This document shows, one piece after another, positions 23,606 through 34,966 of a DNA stretch of 64,000 nt (positions are counted from its first letter, which is position 1; each line of letters starts with the position of its first letter). The position numbers and the translations under genes are program-made. The notes beneath the pieces are model-generated. The model saw only the letters and a program-made list of their open reading frames with translations, ran no database searches and was not told the origin of the DNA. The stretch comes from Phymatolithon calcareum (Eukaryota; Rhodophyta; Florideophyceae; Hapalidiales): NCBI GenBank assembly GCA_977006965.1, contig OZ345356.1, positions 2,790,001 to 2,854,000 of the forward strand, written 5' to 3'.

Positions 23606-23842
23606 GATTGAGAATGAGGAAAAAAACTAATTTTTAAGATTTGAATTTTTGGAAGCGGGGGCTGATCCGAAAAAGTCACCAAATACGTGGCACAGTAATG
23701 GACGAGTCGGGCTTCATCCACCCATTCACGGATGCGGATCGGATTGATGTTGAGAACCTAGCCAGTCAACGCGGAAGCGGACTGAAATTTTTTTAATATT
23801 TTCGGAACGGTGTGGATGTCAAACTGTCCAGTCCGACCACTA

Positions 23843-24262
23843 GTGGGAGGAGACCGAAGAGGTCAGGTGCAACACAACACAGAGAGACGAGTTACTCTAG
23901 ATTCAGAAGAAATCTAAGCGATTGCTGGAATCCAAACTAGTGTAATCAAAACATTCAATTGGCAAGAGCGCTGATTCTGGCGTCACGTGGGCACTGGAAT
24001 GAAAATCAGTGGTACGAGGAGTAGGGGGGAGGAACTGAGTGGGCAATACAAGACAGGCATTTTTAGCTCTGGAGCAAAGGTGCGGGAAGGAGGAAATGCA
24101 ATGTTCAGGGTGCTCATTGCCACTGGATGGGAACAGTATTCAATTCAAGACACGGGATGGGCATGAGGGGCTGGGTGGGAGTTCTTGATGTGTGCAGAAT
24201 GCATTTTGATCCAACAGGCAACAAGTTCCAAGAAGTTATTAAAAGAACGATTTATCAGATAC
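23843..24262. repeat. Repeat module W, copy 1 (continuation of Z at 17,509)
   Basis: Same family as 30,470-30,735, 34,191-35,115, 53,400-53,605 and 61,251-61,679. Landmarks: gtcaggtgcaacac, gaatccaaa, cagtggtacga, caggcaacaag. No coding frame is conserved. It joins directly to the start of module Y at 24,263. Confidence 0.7.
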
Positions 24263-25470
24263 CCTTCCGTAGTACACACTACTTGCAGTTCTTTTCCTGC
24301 CACGCAACAACCCGTTTCGACAAACTTCGTACCGTATCCACAAGCCTCTTCTTCTCATCCGCCAGTCTATCGCAGTGGTAGCTCATCTCCACCATCTTGC
24401 CAGCTATTTCCTCTTAACTTCATCCACCTCCCTCCGCACCGCGCGTAACTCTGCACGGTAGAACATTACCTGCACCGCCTCGTCCTGCACAACGCGCATC
24501 CATCGCGCAACCTTCTTGATTTCCCCCAGCCGTTACTAATGTCGGACTTGCGATTCGTCCGCAACTTCGATTTTGCGCCAAACACACGAACGAAATGACC
24601 CTTCATTCTCCGCAGGTACTTTGCTCTCGTCTCATCACGAACCCTACGCGAAGGCGAGAGCAACCTTCTCATCCGCGCATTCGCGGCCAAGTACGCGGTA
24701 ACATTCCGGTGGATCGGGTTGCCAAACTGCGAACGCAAATCACCCTTCCCCCACTCGAGATAAATCGCAGCAACTCCGCGCGCGTCGAAGACGACGTCAA
24801 TATATCCACCGCCCTCACCTACGCTGCGTCGCGTGAGAGGCGCATCTCATTCGCTGCGCATTGACCCTCCCGCGCACGCGCAGCACGTCCTTCATCACCT
24901 TCTCCGTCTCATCTCACGTCTTGCGCGCAAGCACCTGCCTGATATACGCGGTCTCCTGCTGGCACACGCGGACTGGGAAGAATTTCCGCGCGAATGCACG
25001 ATTGCCGCGCCAGAACGGCAGCCCGCAGATGCCCGGTCCGAGACTGAGTTTGTGATGATCGTGCAGGAAGTTCTCGCAGCGGCGGAACTTGTGCAGGGTG
25101 TTGAATTTGCCCTGACCGCAGGAAGTGGCGCAGCTGCAGTGGAAGAGGCAGCGGTGGTCGGATTCGAAAAACCAGCCGAAGGTAAATGGAGGGAAGTGGA
25201 AGAGGTGCGCCAGGCAGACTTCATGTCGGAGAACGCGCCTTGCGTGGCGTCCGACGGTTGCGAACAATGATCTGCACGGTCGCAGCGGAGTGGCTACAAA
25301 GGCGCAAAAGGCGCAAATTCGGCGCTGGCGAGATCTAACATGACGGCTGGCGGCAGCAGACTGCTACGGTGCGGAAGACGCGCAGGTACAGGTGGCGCGG
25401 AGTCAATTCGCGGTGCCGCACAGCCAAAGTTTCCAGTATTAGCGGACGGCAGAGTTCGTCGGTAACTTAG
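24263..25470 (-). pseudogene. Repeat module Y, copy 2: best view of the N-terminal part
   Basis: Minus strand. The frame 25,267-24,914 reads HEVCLAHLFHFPPFTFGWF, then ESDHRCLFHCSCATSCGQGK and NTLHKFRRCENFLHD. The Cys/His spacing suggests a metal-binding or nucleic-acid-binding module. A second frame (24,738-24,466) holds RSQFGNPIHRNVTAYLAANA and YLRRMKGHFVRVFGAKSKL, which is very basic. The C-terminal heptad block is out of frame near 24,350. Two or more frameshifts separate these parts. The function is unknown. Equivalent residues recur in the other copies, so it was once a protein of roughly 350-400 residues. Confidence 0.5.
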
Positions 25471-26520
25471 GCCCGTTTTACACGACACAAATCAGGCGTG
25501 TGCGTGCGAATGTGGCATTTTGTTGTAAGCGAACGATTGGTTACTGTGAGTTTTGACCGCTTACAGTACGTGCAAAAGGTGTGCCTATTCCAAATCTTGC
25601 TGTTTGGTCATTATTTTTGATGACCACAAATCATTAGCCCCTCTGATATTCACCGCGGCAAATACAAGCGAACATTTTGGACAGTAAATCTGTTTTCATA
25701 TTTGTTTTTTTGATGCGAACCCGCAGGTTCGGAGTTTCAAATATTTGCTTTCCTCCCCCTCTGACACTACGTTCCCCTGCTCATATGATACAGTACGAGA
25801 AACTCCAATCTCGTTCATTTTGAACTTCCCTGAGATCTACATCGGTGCTGGTCTTACTGAGAGCCCGATCCTGCGTGAGTCTCATTCCCCGCCCAAAGTG
25901 CGTTTGGTAGAGCCATTGCCAATGTTTTCCTTTCATTCAGCTCACCGCAGTTTCCAGTTCTGCACCAACACAGACAGTGGCATTTGTTAAAGCGACCAAT
26001 GTGGAGTCGGCTGTGGAGCGGAGCGCGAATTGCGTCGCCAACTCGTGCATTGGGCACCGGCTACACTTATGCGCCATTCGTCCTCAATGGAACTGGCTTC
26101 AAATGATGGGATCGTCTAGAACCGCAGCTTGAAAGGCTCAGACGGCAAGATATGATATTTCGGGAAAAAGGAACAGGAATAATCCCGGTCAACACGATTC
26201 GGAGCTGACGTCGCATATGGAGGGACAGGGTGATTGTAACGTTGAACTCGCATGCATAACAAAGTTCATTCGTAAGTAGGGAACAAAGAGGACTGCAACT
26301 ACACCGCACCGACGCACGCGGTAACGTAACTGGTGCAGAGAGACGCGCAATGAGGGCTAGCAAAACGCTACATGCCGACCAAGCTTCGCTGTGCGTTCAT
26401 TTCTTTCCACCATATTCGCCCGCTCTCGTCTCCTCGTAGCTTCTCGACATTCCGACCATAGAACCCGTCCTCCAACAGGCAGCCACGGGAGCTGCGTCAA
26501 AATTTAGTAGTTTACTCCTT
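25471..26520. repeat. Repeat module X, copy 2
   Basis: Collinear with copy 1 (14,801-16,043) from the ccaaatcttgctgtttggtca block to the ctttgctgtgcgttc-type block, with some internal deletions. It directly follows module Y copy 2 and precedes a truncated Y end, so X and Y alternate in tandem here. Confidence 0.7.
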
Positions 26521-26595
26521 CCGTAGTACACTCTACTTGCAGTTCTTCTCCTGCACGCAACAACCCGTTTCGACAAACTTTGTACCGTATCCACT

Positions 26596-27421
26596 AGTGT
26601 TGGTCGCCGCTGGACCGGCTCTCGTGGCGGTTACTGCGGGCTACGAGTTGGGTATGACAATATCCAGGACACTTGTTGAATCGGATGGTCGTGCGGCCGA
26701 ACAGTGCTGCGGTCAAACCGTATTTTACACGTGGTGTCCCTGCTTCGATTGTTTAATAAACTTTCTTCCGCGTTCCTTGACATTGTATTATTAACGTGTT
26801 TTTGCAATGTCACTAACATGCACACGTGTGGTTAACCGACCACAGTCCGAGCACACTTTCGCGGCGGAATACAGGTTTTCTCTCCGAGACTTCGTATTGA
26901 GAGGGGAGTGCTACAAGGAGGAATAAGTCTATTTTGGTTTAGCAAGGCCCTAGACATCTCGAAATCCGCCGGCATCGTTCTTCCAAGTACATTTCGAATT
27001 GCCAAACTCGAGAAAGTCGGCGTTGCCGTCGTGTTGGGCGAGAACGCGGAAAGGCCACATGAGAGACACTCTCTAAACTTCAATTTGCATATTATATGGG
27101 ATTTCTCTGTCGCTCATACTGCAGGCCATCCCCACCACCGGTCCAGAATCTTCCACCATCATGCCCGACAACCAGTGTCAAAAACAATATCCGGAACCTT
27201 GACAGCCTGACCACAGTCGATCGAATAAAAAATGAATCAGACCAACGATGAAGCCGGCTTGGACACATTTGTCGAATAAACGAAAGCCGTCGTCTGGTCT
27301 GCGAGGTACTACTACATTGTGTCAGAACGAAGCCAGAAGCAATATTTGGTGACGCACCAGGCCTAGACGTGTAATCGAAGTTCTTTAGTTTATTGTAAAT
27401 GTGGCTGTCTTACCCAACTGT
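26596..27421 (+). pseudogene. LINE family 2 reverse transcriptase remnant
   Basis: Fragments on the plus strand match the intact-frame copy at 31,409-32,599. The piece around 26,745-26,900 corresponds to the region after motif A, and QVFSLRL-IERGVLQG-type sequence near 26,870-26,925 to motif B. Near 27,310-27,370 comes the C-terminal VLLHCVRTKPEAIFGDAPG block. The ADD box is lost and the frame changes repeatedly. It is a non-functional remnant. Confidence 0.6.
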
Positions 27422-28012
27422 GGGGAGCTGTAGACCAAACCGTTCCCTAACGCATTTCAGTGAAGTTGTTTTTTAATTTATTTTCTGAATGCCGCCTTTC
27501 TGTGAGCAAAATTTTGAAAATTTACAGTATGTAGTACTATTCCGTGATGTTCTGTACATCGCAGAAATATTGTTTTTTTAAAAAATTCCTAAGATCCTTG
27601 GTGTTCCAAGTCAGTGCAGTGCGCTTTTCACACTGCCTAAACATACAGAAATCCTATTATGATTGGCTTCAGATTGCATTGTCCAGCAATGACTTTAATG
27701 AAACGAGGAAAAATGATACAAGACGAAATGATGTCCAAATCTGGAAACAACTGTCTGTAGTGTTCAGTGCTTGCTACCGCGCACTGTAAACGTATTATGA
27801 TTCAAAGTCAAGCATTCACATGCATAAAACTCTAAATTCCGTTTTCGTGCAATCCCTTAGCAGCGGGACAGAAATTAATCGTAATTCATATTTACCGTTT
27901 CCATATTGTAAAATCAATGGCAGAAATCGATTCAGCGCGAAAATCTGGTCCAGGAGACGAAAAAAATCTCTGATTTCTATCTCTTAAGGAACGGTTTGGT
28001 CTACTGTTCCCC
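27422..28012. mobile_element. TIR MITE, copy A (591 bp)
   Basis: Begins GGGGAGCTGTAGACCAAACC and ends with the inverse of GGGGAACAGTAGACCAAACC, so the TIRs are about 25 bp. It has no transposase frame. Related copies are at 58,152-58,750 (part of the duplication) and, inverted, at 34,341-34,966. No TSD is clear at this copy. It sits between two pieces of LINE family 2 sequence. Confidence 0.75.
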
Positions 28013-28915
28013 ATATGGCAACTTTGTTTCTATTCATGTTTCCTATCTTTCATTTCTTGACCTTACTCTGTCTCGTCCAGGATTATGTTAATTGCATGGG
28101 CTACTATTCTTTCTTCAAGGCGTTTAATCTGCGGTCCAGCTGGCTAACAATAAAATAGTATGAATGAAACTTAGGGAAAAAGCACTTTTGCTTGCAGAAT
28201 GAATGAACAGCACCCTGCCAAAGGCACGCAGAATGTGCAGGTATACATGAAAAAATCTGCTCTTAAGGCAAAGTACTGTAATGAGTAGTGAACGAGGCAT
28301 GTGCGAATTGCTCTTCAACATCAGGAACGAGACCAGAGGTGAGTTTTTGTAGTCCACTGAATCGTGTAGCAGAATCCAGCCAAAACCTCGTCGTACTAGG
28401 ACAGTTGCCCCAAGCGTCAGCAGATGCGTTCGTAACTTTAGAATAAATTTACTTTTCTTCTTCTTCATCAACATGATGATTATGATAAGCAAATTTGCAT
28501 AATATTGTATGTTATGTCTATGAAGGCATCGTGTACGCGTCAGGCAACGACGGTATTATGCACTCCCAAGAGCGACAAGGACATGCAATTTGAGTAAGTT
28601 GTCACTAGTTTAAGTCAACTGCGTCTCGGTCCTTCTTTTGTCATGCACGTTCTTTAAATTGTTTCCACCCTTGGTCGAAGAGGATACACTACTGAAAGCG
28701 GTGGCACAGGGCCCGAAGGACATTTCAAAATTGAGAAAAACGTCTTTCTGCGGCCGCGCGTCCGTCATTTCGGTCTCAAGGACAATAGATGAGTTGGCAG
28801 TCAAAAAAAAATGTGCGCATAATCGGTGTTGCTTGTCGTCGCCCAGAAACTCCGTGCCCCTACAGGTTCCCCAGACTACTTTCGTACCGCCAGTACTGCT
28901 TGCTCATGTGACGGA
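28013..28915. repeat. LINE 3' tail fragment and repeat R, copy 1
   Basis: At 28,115-28,170 the sequence (gcggtccagctggctaacaat, then atgaatgaa) is the 3' end of LINE family 2. The following 0.7 kb is repeat R, also at 54,825-55,340 (shorter, lacking about 120 bp near 28,330) and 58,915-59,635. Short open frames occur but are not kept between copies. Confidence 0.6.
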
Positions 28916-30252
28916 AAATCATCGAGATGGCATTGGACAAGCTGATACGACGAAACTATAAATTTCATGTATCTCAATTGGGATTCCAGAAAAACAAAGG
29001 GACAGAGCTTGCCCTTCTTCACGCAGAAGCTCTCCGACAGCAATGTCACAGCTATGTCGCTATCTTGGACTTAAAGGCAGCATATGACTCTGTTCCAAGA
29101 GACACGCTGGCAAGAAGATTACGAAGGGTCCTTGACCCAAGTATATCCGAGATGATTATGCCGTTCTTGGAACCGTCATATATCGAGAATGACGACGGCG
29201 AATGGTTCACCATCGACAAGGGGGTGGCACAAAGCTCTCCCTTAAGCCCATGTCTCTACAATATTTTTATGGAGACCTTTGCCATGGAGCTCGACTTAAT
29301 CCCCAAAGATGTGTCGAAAGAGCCGTGCAAGCTCTTTGCAGATGATGTGAAGCTGACAGCCACCTCTGCAAAGGGGCTGCAGAAAATTCTGGACCTGGCG
29401 TCGAAATGGGCAGAAGAGAATGAAATGAAGTGGAATACGACAAAAAGTGCTATCCTATGGACAAGGGCCACGGCACGACTGCAATTCCAACTGTCGGGAA
29501 GGAAGCTGACGAAACAACGAGAAGTGAAATACCTTGGTGTTACGATAACCGAGGATGGGATATCAGATTCCAAACTTGTCGAAAGAATCAAGAACTCCAA
29601 AAATGTTCTTGGAACGCTGAGGCGCCTTGGGGTCTTCACGAACGGCGTGCACCCGTCGAGGTCAATCAGGCTGTACAAGTCTCTTGTACAGTCGAGGTGG
29701 GAGTATGCAGTACATCTGACACCATGGACACCCAAAGTGGAGCTTGAGATCAAGAAGGTGGAGTCGATGTTCTTCGGCCAAATATTTGGGAAACCAGGCA
29801 GAAGGAGTGCGGATAGAAGCAGAGCGATGTGCCGTATTGTGAAGCCGAAGGACAGAAGGGATATACTTGCAAGACTGTTTGTGCGAAGACTAATGAGGCA
29901 CGCGGAAAATCTTGAGTCAAAACCGACACAGGTCCGACAACCGAAGGAGATCAAAAACGCAAATCTGGACGTAGCCCACGCCAAAGTAAACCCTCACCTC
30001 TTCAGAGCAGCGTATGAAACTACGCCTCGCACAAAAATCAAGCAATAACAAAGACAAAAGATCCTGGAAGCTGCCACGAAAGTGGAAAAAGGAAGAAAAC
30101 GCCCCATTCCGAGTATCAAGACCACACTGCCACCTCACTTGTGCTTCAAGTCAAGGATGTACAGGTACCTGGCCATCAAATGGGCATTTGGAATGTTCCC
30201 GCCGATGAGCACCTTCGAGCTCATAGACCTTCCGTGGTCGAAGCAATTCTGA
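28860..30252 (+). pseudogene. LINE family 1 reverse transcriptase, long frame
   Basis: Open from 28,927 to 30,048 (373 codons). Continuity on either side in the same frame gives RKIIEMALDKLI before it and another 67 codons to TGA 30,250 after an in-frame TAA at 30,046. Motifs in order: QLGFQKNKGTELALL, motif A AILDLKAAYDSVPRDTL, motif B GVAQSSPLSPCLYNIFME (Ala where the family has Pro), catalytic LFADDVKL, and the thumb with YLGVTITEDG. The enzyme would copy LINE RNA at a nicked target. There is no endonuclease domain because the copy is 5'-truncated. The TAA sits where CAA would give Gln. This is the best-preserved copy of the family. Confidence 0.85.
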
Positions 30253-30284
30253 AGTGGTGAGATCGATATTTCCCGCAGCCCCCA

Positions 30285-30735
30285 GCACGATGAAAACCAT
30301 TTTTCACTTGCCCGAACATTCACTGTAGTGTACTGTATGAGGGAATGACGCACATGGAACGACTTCTCCACACACGATGCATAAACGATTTCCCGTGGAA
30401 GAATATTTCGCACGACTGCGTAGGATAAGAATGATGTGCTGCAAACATAGGGCATCCAAAGTGGGAGGAGACCGAAGCGGTCAGGTGCAACACAGCACAG
30501 GAAAAGACGAGTTACTCTAGGTTCGGGAAGAAGCTAAGAGATTGCTGGAATCCAAAAGTACTGAAATCAAGACATTGAATTGGCACGAGGGCTGATTCAC
30601 TGGATGGGAACAGTATTCAATTCAAGACAAACGATGAGAATGAGCAGCTGGCTGGGAGTTCGTGATGTGGTCAGAATGCATTTTGAGCTAGCAGGCAACA
30701 AGTTCCAAGGGGTTATTAGAAGAACGATTTACCAG
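30285..30735. repeat. Repeat modules Z and W, copy 2
   Basis: Joins at about 30,285 to the LINE family 1 end (Z is 5'-truncated at gcacgatgaaaacc) and continues without break through gtgggaggagaccg into W. This is the uninterrupted form of the site into which the hAT element inserted at 17,509. Confidence 0.75.
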
Positions 30736-31271
30736 TTTACCCCTTCCGTAGTATACTCTACTTGCAGTTCTTTTTCTGTCACGCAACAACCCGTTCCGAC
30801 AAACTTCGAAATGTATCCACAAGCCTCTTCTTCTCCTTCTCCAGCCTATCGCGGTGGTAACTCCTCTCCACCACCTTGCCCGCGATATTCCTCTTAACTT
30901 CATCCAACTCCCTCGCCCCTCGCAACCTCCCTTTGCACCTCGCGGAACTCCGCGCGGTAGCACAGCGCACATCCACCTCGCAACCTTCTTAATCTCCCCC
31001 AGCCATTGCGCACGTTACTAATATCCGCTTGGTGCGCAACCTCGACTTTGTCGCCATGACGCGATCAAAGTGACCCTTCATTCTCCTCAATTACTTTGCC
31101 CACGTCTCGTCGCGCAACCTCTGCGCTTTGCGCACACGTAAAGGCGAGAGCAAGCGGCGCGTTCGCGCGGTGTCCTTCCCATAGGATGCAGCCTTCCTGT
31201 AGAGCCGGTTGCCAAACTGCGAACACATGTCCACCATCCCCCCAACCGCGATAAACAGCACCAACTCCGCG
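30736..31271 (-). pseudogene. Repeat module Y, copy 3, left half
   Basis: Minus-strand C-terminal and central blocks (GKVVERSYHRDRLEKEKKRL and RLLSPLRVRKAQRLRDE). The copy is cut by a LINE family 2 insertion after 31,271 and continues at 33,187. It is closely similar to the copy at 61,680. Confidence 0.55.
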
Positions 31272-33171
31272 CTCTCAGTGGAGGAAGTCGGCACTTGCGT
31301 CGACCGGATGCGGCATAACAAGGCCCCCGGGCCTGACGGTATCCCTGCCAAGGCATATAAGGCGTCGAAACAAGCGGCAAGTGAGTTGTCCTCCCTGCTA
31401 CAAGAGATATGGGACACGGAACAGATGCCGTCCGAACTAGCCGTTGGAACACTCGTCATGTGCACAAGAAAGGTTCGAAGGACGACAGCAAGAACTATAG
31501 GGCAATTTGCCTCCTTTCTCACTCGTCCAAGATCTTCTCTATGTGCCTTCTTCACCGAGTAGCCCCGTTCATTGAACAACTACTGCCAGACACACAGGCT
31601 GGCTTCCGACGAACCCGTGGATGCCGGGACAATACCTGTATTTTATCATGGACAGTAGATTGGCTGCTCGAAGAAGGGCGCACGGCAACGATTACATACA
31701 GCGACTTCACAGCGGCATTTGACTCCATCGACCATGATTTTCTCATATCTTCTCTGCGCACCTACGCCTGCCCTGAGAAATACGTTCGGCTGGTATCGCT
31801 CATGTACACAACGGCGAGCGTCACGGTTCGAGCTCAGCTTCGTGGTGGAGCACAGGTTTTCTCAAGGAAAGTACGTTTAGAGCGAGGAGTGCTCCAAGGA
31901 GACATACGCCCCCTCTGCTTCATTATAGCCCTCGACCGAATATTCCGGAGACACAAACCAGCCTCTGCTGGCATCTCTCTCACAAGCACACTCCGAATCG
32001 ACAAACTCGAATACGCTGACGACATTGCCTTTCTGGACGAAAATGCAGAGACTGCTCAACGCCAGCTCTCACTAATAAACCCAGCAGCAAGTTCCGGGGG
32101 AGGCCTAAATATTGCCGCCCATAAGAGTTTCGTGCAGCACATCCGAAAGTCAGCGAGAGTAGCACGCACAAACGAAGAAGACGTGGAAGCCATGGACTTC
32201 AAGTTCAAGTGCAGCACCTGTGAACGAAAATTTCCCTACGCAAATTCCTTAGAGACACACCGCCGCTTACACTGCAGAAAGCCCCCAGAAGCCACGTGGA
32301 CTGACCTGTCATCATGTCCGCCCGTCGGCGCTAAAGTTGCCATCAGAAAAATGGACGATCTCGGACGATTCGACTGGCACATGAGCACCGTCGTCCGGAT
32401 AAATGACAGGGCCGAAATGCGCGTCTCAGTCGAATACTTTGATGGCGAGCCACGCGAAGCTCTTCGCTTCACAGAGGAGGAGTGGGGGCTCTTGTCTCCT
32501 CCCTCCCGGAGGATCGCGTCCCGTGCAGGATCTCTCGCAGACAAGCTGGTGAAAGCAGCAAAACGGAAAGCAGCACAGAGCAAACTGGAGCACGTCTAAC
32601 TAGACGACGACGACCTGGGAAATACCCTACATTTCAAGTATCTTGGAGTAATGCAATCTGCAGATGGGGACCCCTTGGTCCCCGTAAATCACCGCGTCTA
32701 AATCGCCTGGTCTCGCTATCAAGACCTCAAACGAGTTCTGACGAGCAAGAAACTGCCCACGAGTCTACGTATTCGTCTTTTTGGTTCCTCTGTTCTATCC
32801 ACGCCCTTCTACAGTTGCGAATCGTGGAAATTAACGTGAAAAGTGCTGAAGAAGCTCAAGTCAACAAGCGCCAAGATGCTCTCGAGAATATCGGAAAGGC
32901 CAATTGCCGACGAGGCCAGAACACCCACCATAGACGTGATAATGCGAGTCAGAGACCTTCGATGGAGCTGGCTTGGTCACATTCTCAGAATGGACGAGCG
33001 CCGCCTGGTCCGCCAGGTGCTGATCCAATGCGTCAGACCAACTCATGAATCAATCTTTGGTGACTTACCTAGCCTAGACATCCAAACCGCAGTCCAGCTC
33101 GCTAACAATAGAGTAGAGTGGAAAAAACTTAGACCCTCGAATCGCTGGGAAAAGGCAAAATGAATGAATGA
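31272..33171 (+). mobile_element. LINE family 2 insertion with 15-bp TSD
   Basis: The 15-mer AGCACCAACTCCGCG occurs at 31,257-31,271 and again at 33,172-33,186, flanking exactly the non-Y sequence. The related copy at about 62,190-62,215 shows the same place uninterrupted. The 3' end is a short (TGAA)n run (tgaatgaatga). The left end starts inside the RT N-terminal region, so the copy is 5'-truncated. Variable-length TSD, 5' truncation and a simple 3' tail are the marks of target-primed reverse transcription. Confidence 0.93.
31276..33163 (+). pseudogene. LINE family 2 RT with C2H2 finger and RFDWH domain
   Basis: The first piece (SVEEVGTCVDRMRHNKAPGP, in frame with 31,209) shifts near 31,450 into the 31,409-32,599 frame: NYRAICLLSHSSKI, motif A TYSDFTAAFDSIDHDFL, motif B RGVLQGDIRPLCF and catalytic YADDIAF. 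After the palm comes a C2H2 finger (C-x2-C-x12-H-x3-H, from CSTCERKF), then a 55-residue segment with GRFDWHMSTVVRIND and FTEEEWGLL, perhaps a small beta-barrel. The frame continues beyond TAA 32,597, TAA 32,699 and TGA 32,837 to a C-terminal WLGHILRMDERRLVRQVL block known from CR1/RTE-like RTs. All three stops are one C-to-T change from CAA or CGA. The copy is inactive. Confidence 0.85.
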
Positions 33172-33186
33172 AGCACCAACTCCGCG

Positions 33187-33880
33187 CACGTCGACGAAGA
33201 TGTCAATTTGTCCACCGACCGCACGTATTCCTTGTCCCTCGCGAAGCGCATTTCATCCCGCAGCGGGTTTCCCTCCCCGCACGAGCAGCACGTCCTTCAT
33301 TATCCACTCTACCTTGTCTCGCGGCTTGCACGCGAACGCTTTGCGAATGCACGCGGTCTAATGCCAGCACACGCGCATCGGGAAGACTTTCCGTGGGAAT
33401 GCACGGTCGCCGCGCCTGGACGGCGACCGGCAGACGCTCGGTCCGAGCCCGGCTCTGCGGTGAGTGCGCAGGACGTTCTCGAAGCGGCGGAACTTGTGCA
33501 GAGTGGTGAAGATGGAGCAGCGGTGATCGGATTCGTAGAACCAGCTGAGGGCAAATGGAAGGACGCGAAAGAGGAAAAGGAGGGCTCGTCAGGAGCACCA
33601 TGCAGACTTTATCGTGATGAAGGCGGACTTGCGTGGCGTCCGACTTTTGCTCGGACAATGGGCGTCATGGCATATGGACGACGGAGAGCTCATGTAGGCG
33701 CAATAGGCACGAATTCGGAGTTAGCGACTGCCAACATGACGAGAGGCGGCCGCTTGGATTGCTGCGGTCCGACGCCACGCCAGACAGGTGCGCGGCAGAG
33801 TTAATTCGCGGTGCCGCGCTCGCCAAAGTTATCCGGCGGTTGCGGACGGCAGGGTACGAGGGCAAGGTAGATGATCGACG
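33187..33880 (-). pseudogene. Repeat module Y, copy 3, right half
   Basis: Continues module Y after the LINE insertion. Minus-strand N-terminal region, frameshifted, with the VLRIRSPLL-type reading of the Cys/His block in one frame. No intact frame remains. Confidence 0.45.
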
Positions 33881-34340
33881 GCGAGAGCACTGATTTGCTC
33901 GACTTTAAGGTTACCTGTTGTCCATAGTATCTCTAATTATTCGTTCAGCCCAATCGCACCTTAAAACAGGCCGACCACTCCCTAAAACTGTATTTGTGAG
34001 TGTTTTCAACGCAAACAGTTTTTTTCACTTGCACCACATTCAGTGCACCGATTGAGGGAATGGCGCACATGGAACGGCTTCTCCACAAGCTCCGAACGTC
34101 TTTCAGCGAATGAATGACTGCGTACATGGTAAGAATGATGTGTTGCAAACGCAGGGCGTCCGAAGTGAGAGGAGACCAAAGAGGTCAGGTGCAACACAGC
34201 ACAGGAAGAGACGATATACTCTATAATTTTTAAATTAGATTCAGGAAGATGCGATTGTTAGAATCCAAAAGTACTGTAATCAAAACTCTCAAATGGCAAG
34301 AGCGCTGATTCTGGAGTCACATCGATACTGGAATTTAAAT

Positions 34341-34966
34341 GGGGAACAGTAGTCCAAACCGTTCCCCATGTTAAAAATAGAAATCAGAGATTATTATAAT
34401 ATTCAGCGCCAAATCTGGTTCAGGAGCCGTATACGTCTCCTGAACCAGATTTGGCGCTGAATCCATTTCTGCCATTGCTTTTACAATATGGAAACGGTAA
34501 ATATGAATTACGATTAATTTCTGTCAAGCTGCTAACGGTTTGCATGAAAACGGAGTTTAGAGTTTTACGCATTTGAATGCTTGACTTTAAATCATAATAC
34601 GTTTACAGTGCGCGGTAGCAAGCACTGAACACTACAGACAGTTGCTTCCAGATTTGGACACCATTTCGTCTTGCATCATTTTTGAGCGTTTCATCAAAGT
34701 CATTGCTGGGCAATGCAATCTGGAGCCAATCATAATAGGATTTGTGTGTGTTTAGGCAATATGAAAAGCGCACTGCACTGACTTACAGAGAAGGAACTCC
34801 AAGGATCTGAGGAATTTTTAAAAACCAATCTGTCTTCGATGTACATCTCGGAATAGTACTACATAAATTTTCAATTTTTTGCTCACAGAAAGGCGGCATT
34901 CAGAAAATAAACGAAAAAACAACTTCGCTGAAATGCGTTAGGGAACGGTTTGGTCTACAGATCCCC
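34341..34966. mobile_element. TIR MITE, copy C (inverted), with AAAT TSD
   Basis: Starts GGGGAACAGTAGTCCAAACC and ends with the inverse TIR. AAAT is duplicated at 34,337-34,340 and 34,967-34,970. Uninterrupted W copies (for example about 53,543 and 61,405) have a single aaat there, so the TSD is 4 bp. The body is the reverse complement of the copies at 27,422 and 58,152. A 26-bp perfect inverted repeat lies inside this copy only. Confidence 0.85.
34401..34462. repeat. Perfect 26-bp inverted repeat inside the MITE
   Basis: Arm 34,401-34,426 pairs exactly with 34,437-34,462 around a 10-nt centre that includes the palindrome CGTATACG. Copies A and B have only one arm, so this is an internal inverted duplication peculiar to copy C. 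Confidence 0.9.

Larger units (their letters stand above)
17510..23842. mobile_element. hAT-type non-autonomous element carrying a nested Copia
   Basis: The ends are imperfect TIRs: TAGGGGTCGGACCGGAC at 17,510 and, read inward from 23,842, TAGTGGTCGGACTGGAC. They fit the YARNG start common in hAT elements. The flanks are an exact 8-bp TSD, GTGGGAGG at 17,502-17,509 and 23,843-23,850, the hAT-typical length. Without the Copia insertion (17,701-23,605) the element is only about 430 bp and has no transposase frame, so it is a MITE that must have been moved by another hAT enzyme. The uninterrupted site is visible in other Z-W copies such as 30,460 and 61,250. Confidence 0.88.
26100..28915. repeat. 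Segmental duplication, copy A (partner at about 56,740-59,635)
   Basis: The right part of X, a short piece of Y, a LINE family 2 remnant, a MITE and repeat R follow in the same order and orientation in both places. At the right end both share ...cttgctcatgtgacg and then diverge at 28,915 and 59,635. The whole 2.8 kb block was therefore copied as one unit, after the MITE and LINE pieces were already in place. Confidence 0.75.

Noticed and set aside
29256-29984. 242-codon minus-strand frame
   Set aside because: Antisense of the LINE family 1 RT, whose motifs are all on the plus strand.
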